A DNA stretch of 64,000 nucleotides from Prinia subflava (Eukaryota; Chordata; Aves; Passeriformes; Cisticolidae): assembly GCF_021018805.1 (NCBI RefSeq), contig NC_086247.1, forward strand, positions 122,127,094-122,191,093. The letters are read 5' to 3'. Position 1 is the stretch's first letter. Each line of letters begins with the position of its first letter. Shown here piece by piece: positions 62,501-64,000 of this stretch. The translations under genes and the position numbers were made by a program. The notes below the pieces were generated by a model, which saw only the letters and a list, made by a program, of their open reading frames with translations, did no database searches and had not been told where the DNA came from.

Positions 62501-64000
62501 CATTACCCATTTTAATTCCAGAAAATACCAGAGTGCTGAGCAATGAGGCTTGAAAGAGAAATACAGTGACAAGGAAAGAGATTGTTCACTGTGACTGATG
62601 AAACTGACATTGCAGATCTCAGCTTGAGTTTCATGAACTTGCAGTAAATCCATGAATGCATCCAGTAAATAACGGACCTCACAGTTTTTGCATATTACTC
62701 TATTTCAAATTCATGACAGCATCATTTTGTCTTCACCAAATCCTACCTTTTCATGCTGTCTGTCACACAAAGGCTCCAGAAACAGCTTGCAATTAGCCAG
62801 GTTTGTGCTGTGACTAGGTCATGTAATCACAGCTGCCTCAATGTCACCATGTGTCATATTTCCCTTTTCTGTTATTAAATTAAATTTAGGTTTTATTTAG
62901 GCTTTTTAATTTACTTAGTTCCCTTTCCTATTTACCTGCTGCCTATTGTCTGCATCTTGGGTTATAAAATCAGGGTAGGGACTAGGGGATGGGAGTTCTG
63001 GTGAGTTACGTAACTCCACAGTGAGTTAGAGATGTGACATTTACTTCTGGTTGGGGTCTTCAGACTGTTGTATAACATCAAAGGGTGAAATCAAAACCAC
63101 TGTAGGTTCATCCGAAGGGTTTGTCAAAATTAACATTTCCTAAAATGTGAGCAGGACAAGCTATAATTCTGAAAAACTGCTTTAACTTATGTACCACTTA
63201 TTGCTCTGCAGTACTACTTAAGGGAATCACATGGGAGAGAGCATTTGGATAGCATTATATCCTCACAGTGTCTTTCTTGAGGATAAATCTTATTCCTATC
63301 TTTTTTTTTTTACTCCGTGGGGTGGAAAGTCAAATTAGGCAATCATCTTGGAAACACACTCCATTGCTTTGGTGTCCTTGCTCTAATTCTCTGGAAGGAT
63401 AACATATGATTTATTAAAAGGTATATCCTTTTTTTGGAAGAATCTTCCCCTAAAAACACCACATAGTATAAGGCTGTGGTGGCAGAATTTCTTCCTCCCA
63501 TTTTCTGTGGAAAAGCTGGTGATACAGGTCTGTGTTGCCATGAATTTAAACTACAGTACATGTTAGAGGGTTCATCTGTGGTTCACAATCCTGTTTCACT
63601 TAACACTGTGCCACAGAAGCTTCCCTAAAAAGATCAGTGCCAAAAAGCACTTCACAAAAAGGGCAACAATGTCATCAGTACTTCCATTTCTCCTGTGCAA
63701 CCTAAATCCAACCCCACTACACAGGAAAATATGAGGTATCTCTTTAAAGGCAATCACCACATACCTAGATGCTCAGATTGCTACATGAAGGCAGGAAGGA
63801 AGGGTGAAGGCAGCAGCCCAAAGCCCAGATTTTCCTGACTCACTGCTGTGTTCCAGCTGTGTCCTCCAGCTGCCTCCACACAAGTAACATATTCTGCTGA
63901 GTCACAGCATGACAAGGCATTTTCCCTTAATGATTAATCCCTTCTCTAAGAGCAAACCTGCTTCTGATTTCTGCTCTCTCCTGCCCTGAGGAAAGTGCCT
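57891..64000. other. Right-end intergenic region: no gene recognised
   Basis: 6.1 kb with a TA/CA microsatellite and no recognisable exon. A 125-codon open frame at 58120-58497 and an exon-like stretch after a CTTGCAG at about 60231-60237 have no family resemblance that I can name. Confidence 0.5.
59499..59542. repeat. (TA)n(CA)n microsatellite
   Basis: About ten TA units run directly into about six CA units and a short TACATATACATA tail. Confidence 0.9.

Overview
This window is vertebrate nuclear DNA, almost certainly from a bird. The evidence is a set of 3'-end fragments of CR1 retroposons (the dominant avian LINE) with their terminal ATTCTRTG-type tails, at least one retroviral LTR of a common avian type, short CpG-rich promoters in an AT-rich background, and two genes whose predicted products closely match bird proteins: TOMM7 and IL6. 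IL6 differs at many residues from the chicken protein as I remember it, so I favour a non-galliform bird, but the species cannot be read from the sequence.

Layout. Positions 1-25.2 kb are gene-poor and AT-rich, with three minus-strand CR1 fragments, one short plus-strand CR1 tail, a minus-strand solo LTR (about 20.2-20.8 kb) and a second LTR candidate (about 3.86-4.35 kb). TOMM7 lies on the plus strand (three coding exons, 25613-30566) behind a CpG island bracketed by two CR1 fragments. After about 7.5 kb of intergenic DNA, IL6 lies on the minus strand (four coding exons, 41935 down to 38728) with its own CpG island, a TATA/NF-kB-type promoter and an AU-rich 3' UTR. TOMM7 and IL6 are therefore convergent. 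Upstream of IL6 is a roughly 185-bp CTTTTT hexanucleotide array. From 43 to 64 kb I find only repeats (CR1 at 54.1-55.4, about 56.4-56.6 and 57.2-57.9 kb) and sequence I cannot assign.

The IL6-TOMM7 pairing and relative orientation match the conserved amniote synteny block (IL6-TOMM7-HYCC1-KLHL7 on human 7p15). That predicts HYCC1 beyond the left side and STEAP1B/RAPGEF5 beyond the right side, but I could not recognise exons of either. The genes are neighbours, not an operon: one encodes a subunit of the mitochondrial import pore, the other an inflammatory cytokine.

I did not find a convincing undescribed system. The points most worth checking are a GC-AG intron in IL6, the hexanucleotide array and the CTG-repeat signal peptide at IL6, a perfect 16-bp inverted repeat abutting a CR1, and a 20-bp segment shared between unique DNA and an apparent insertion inside a CR1.
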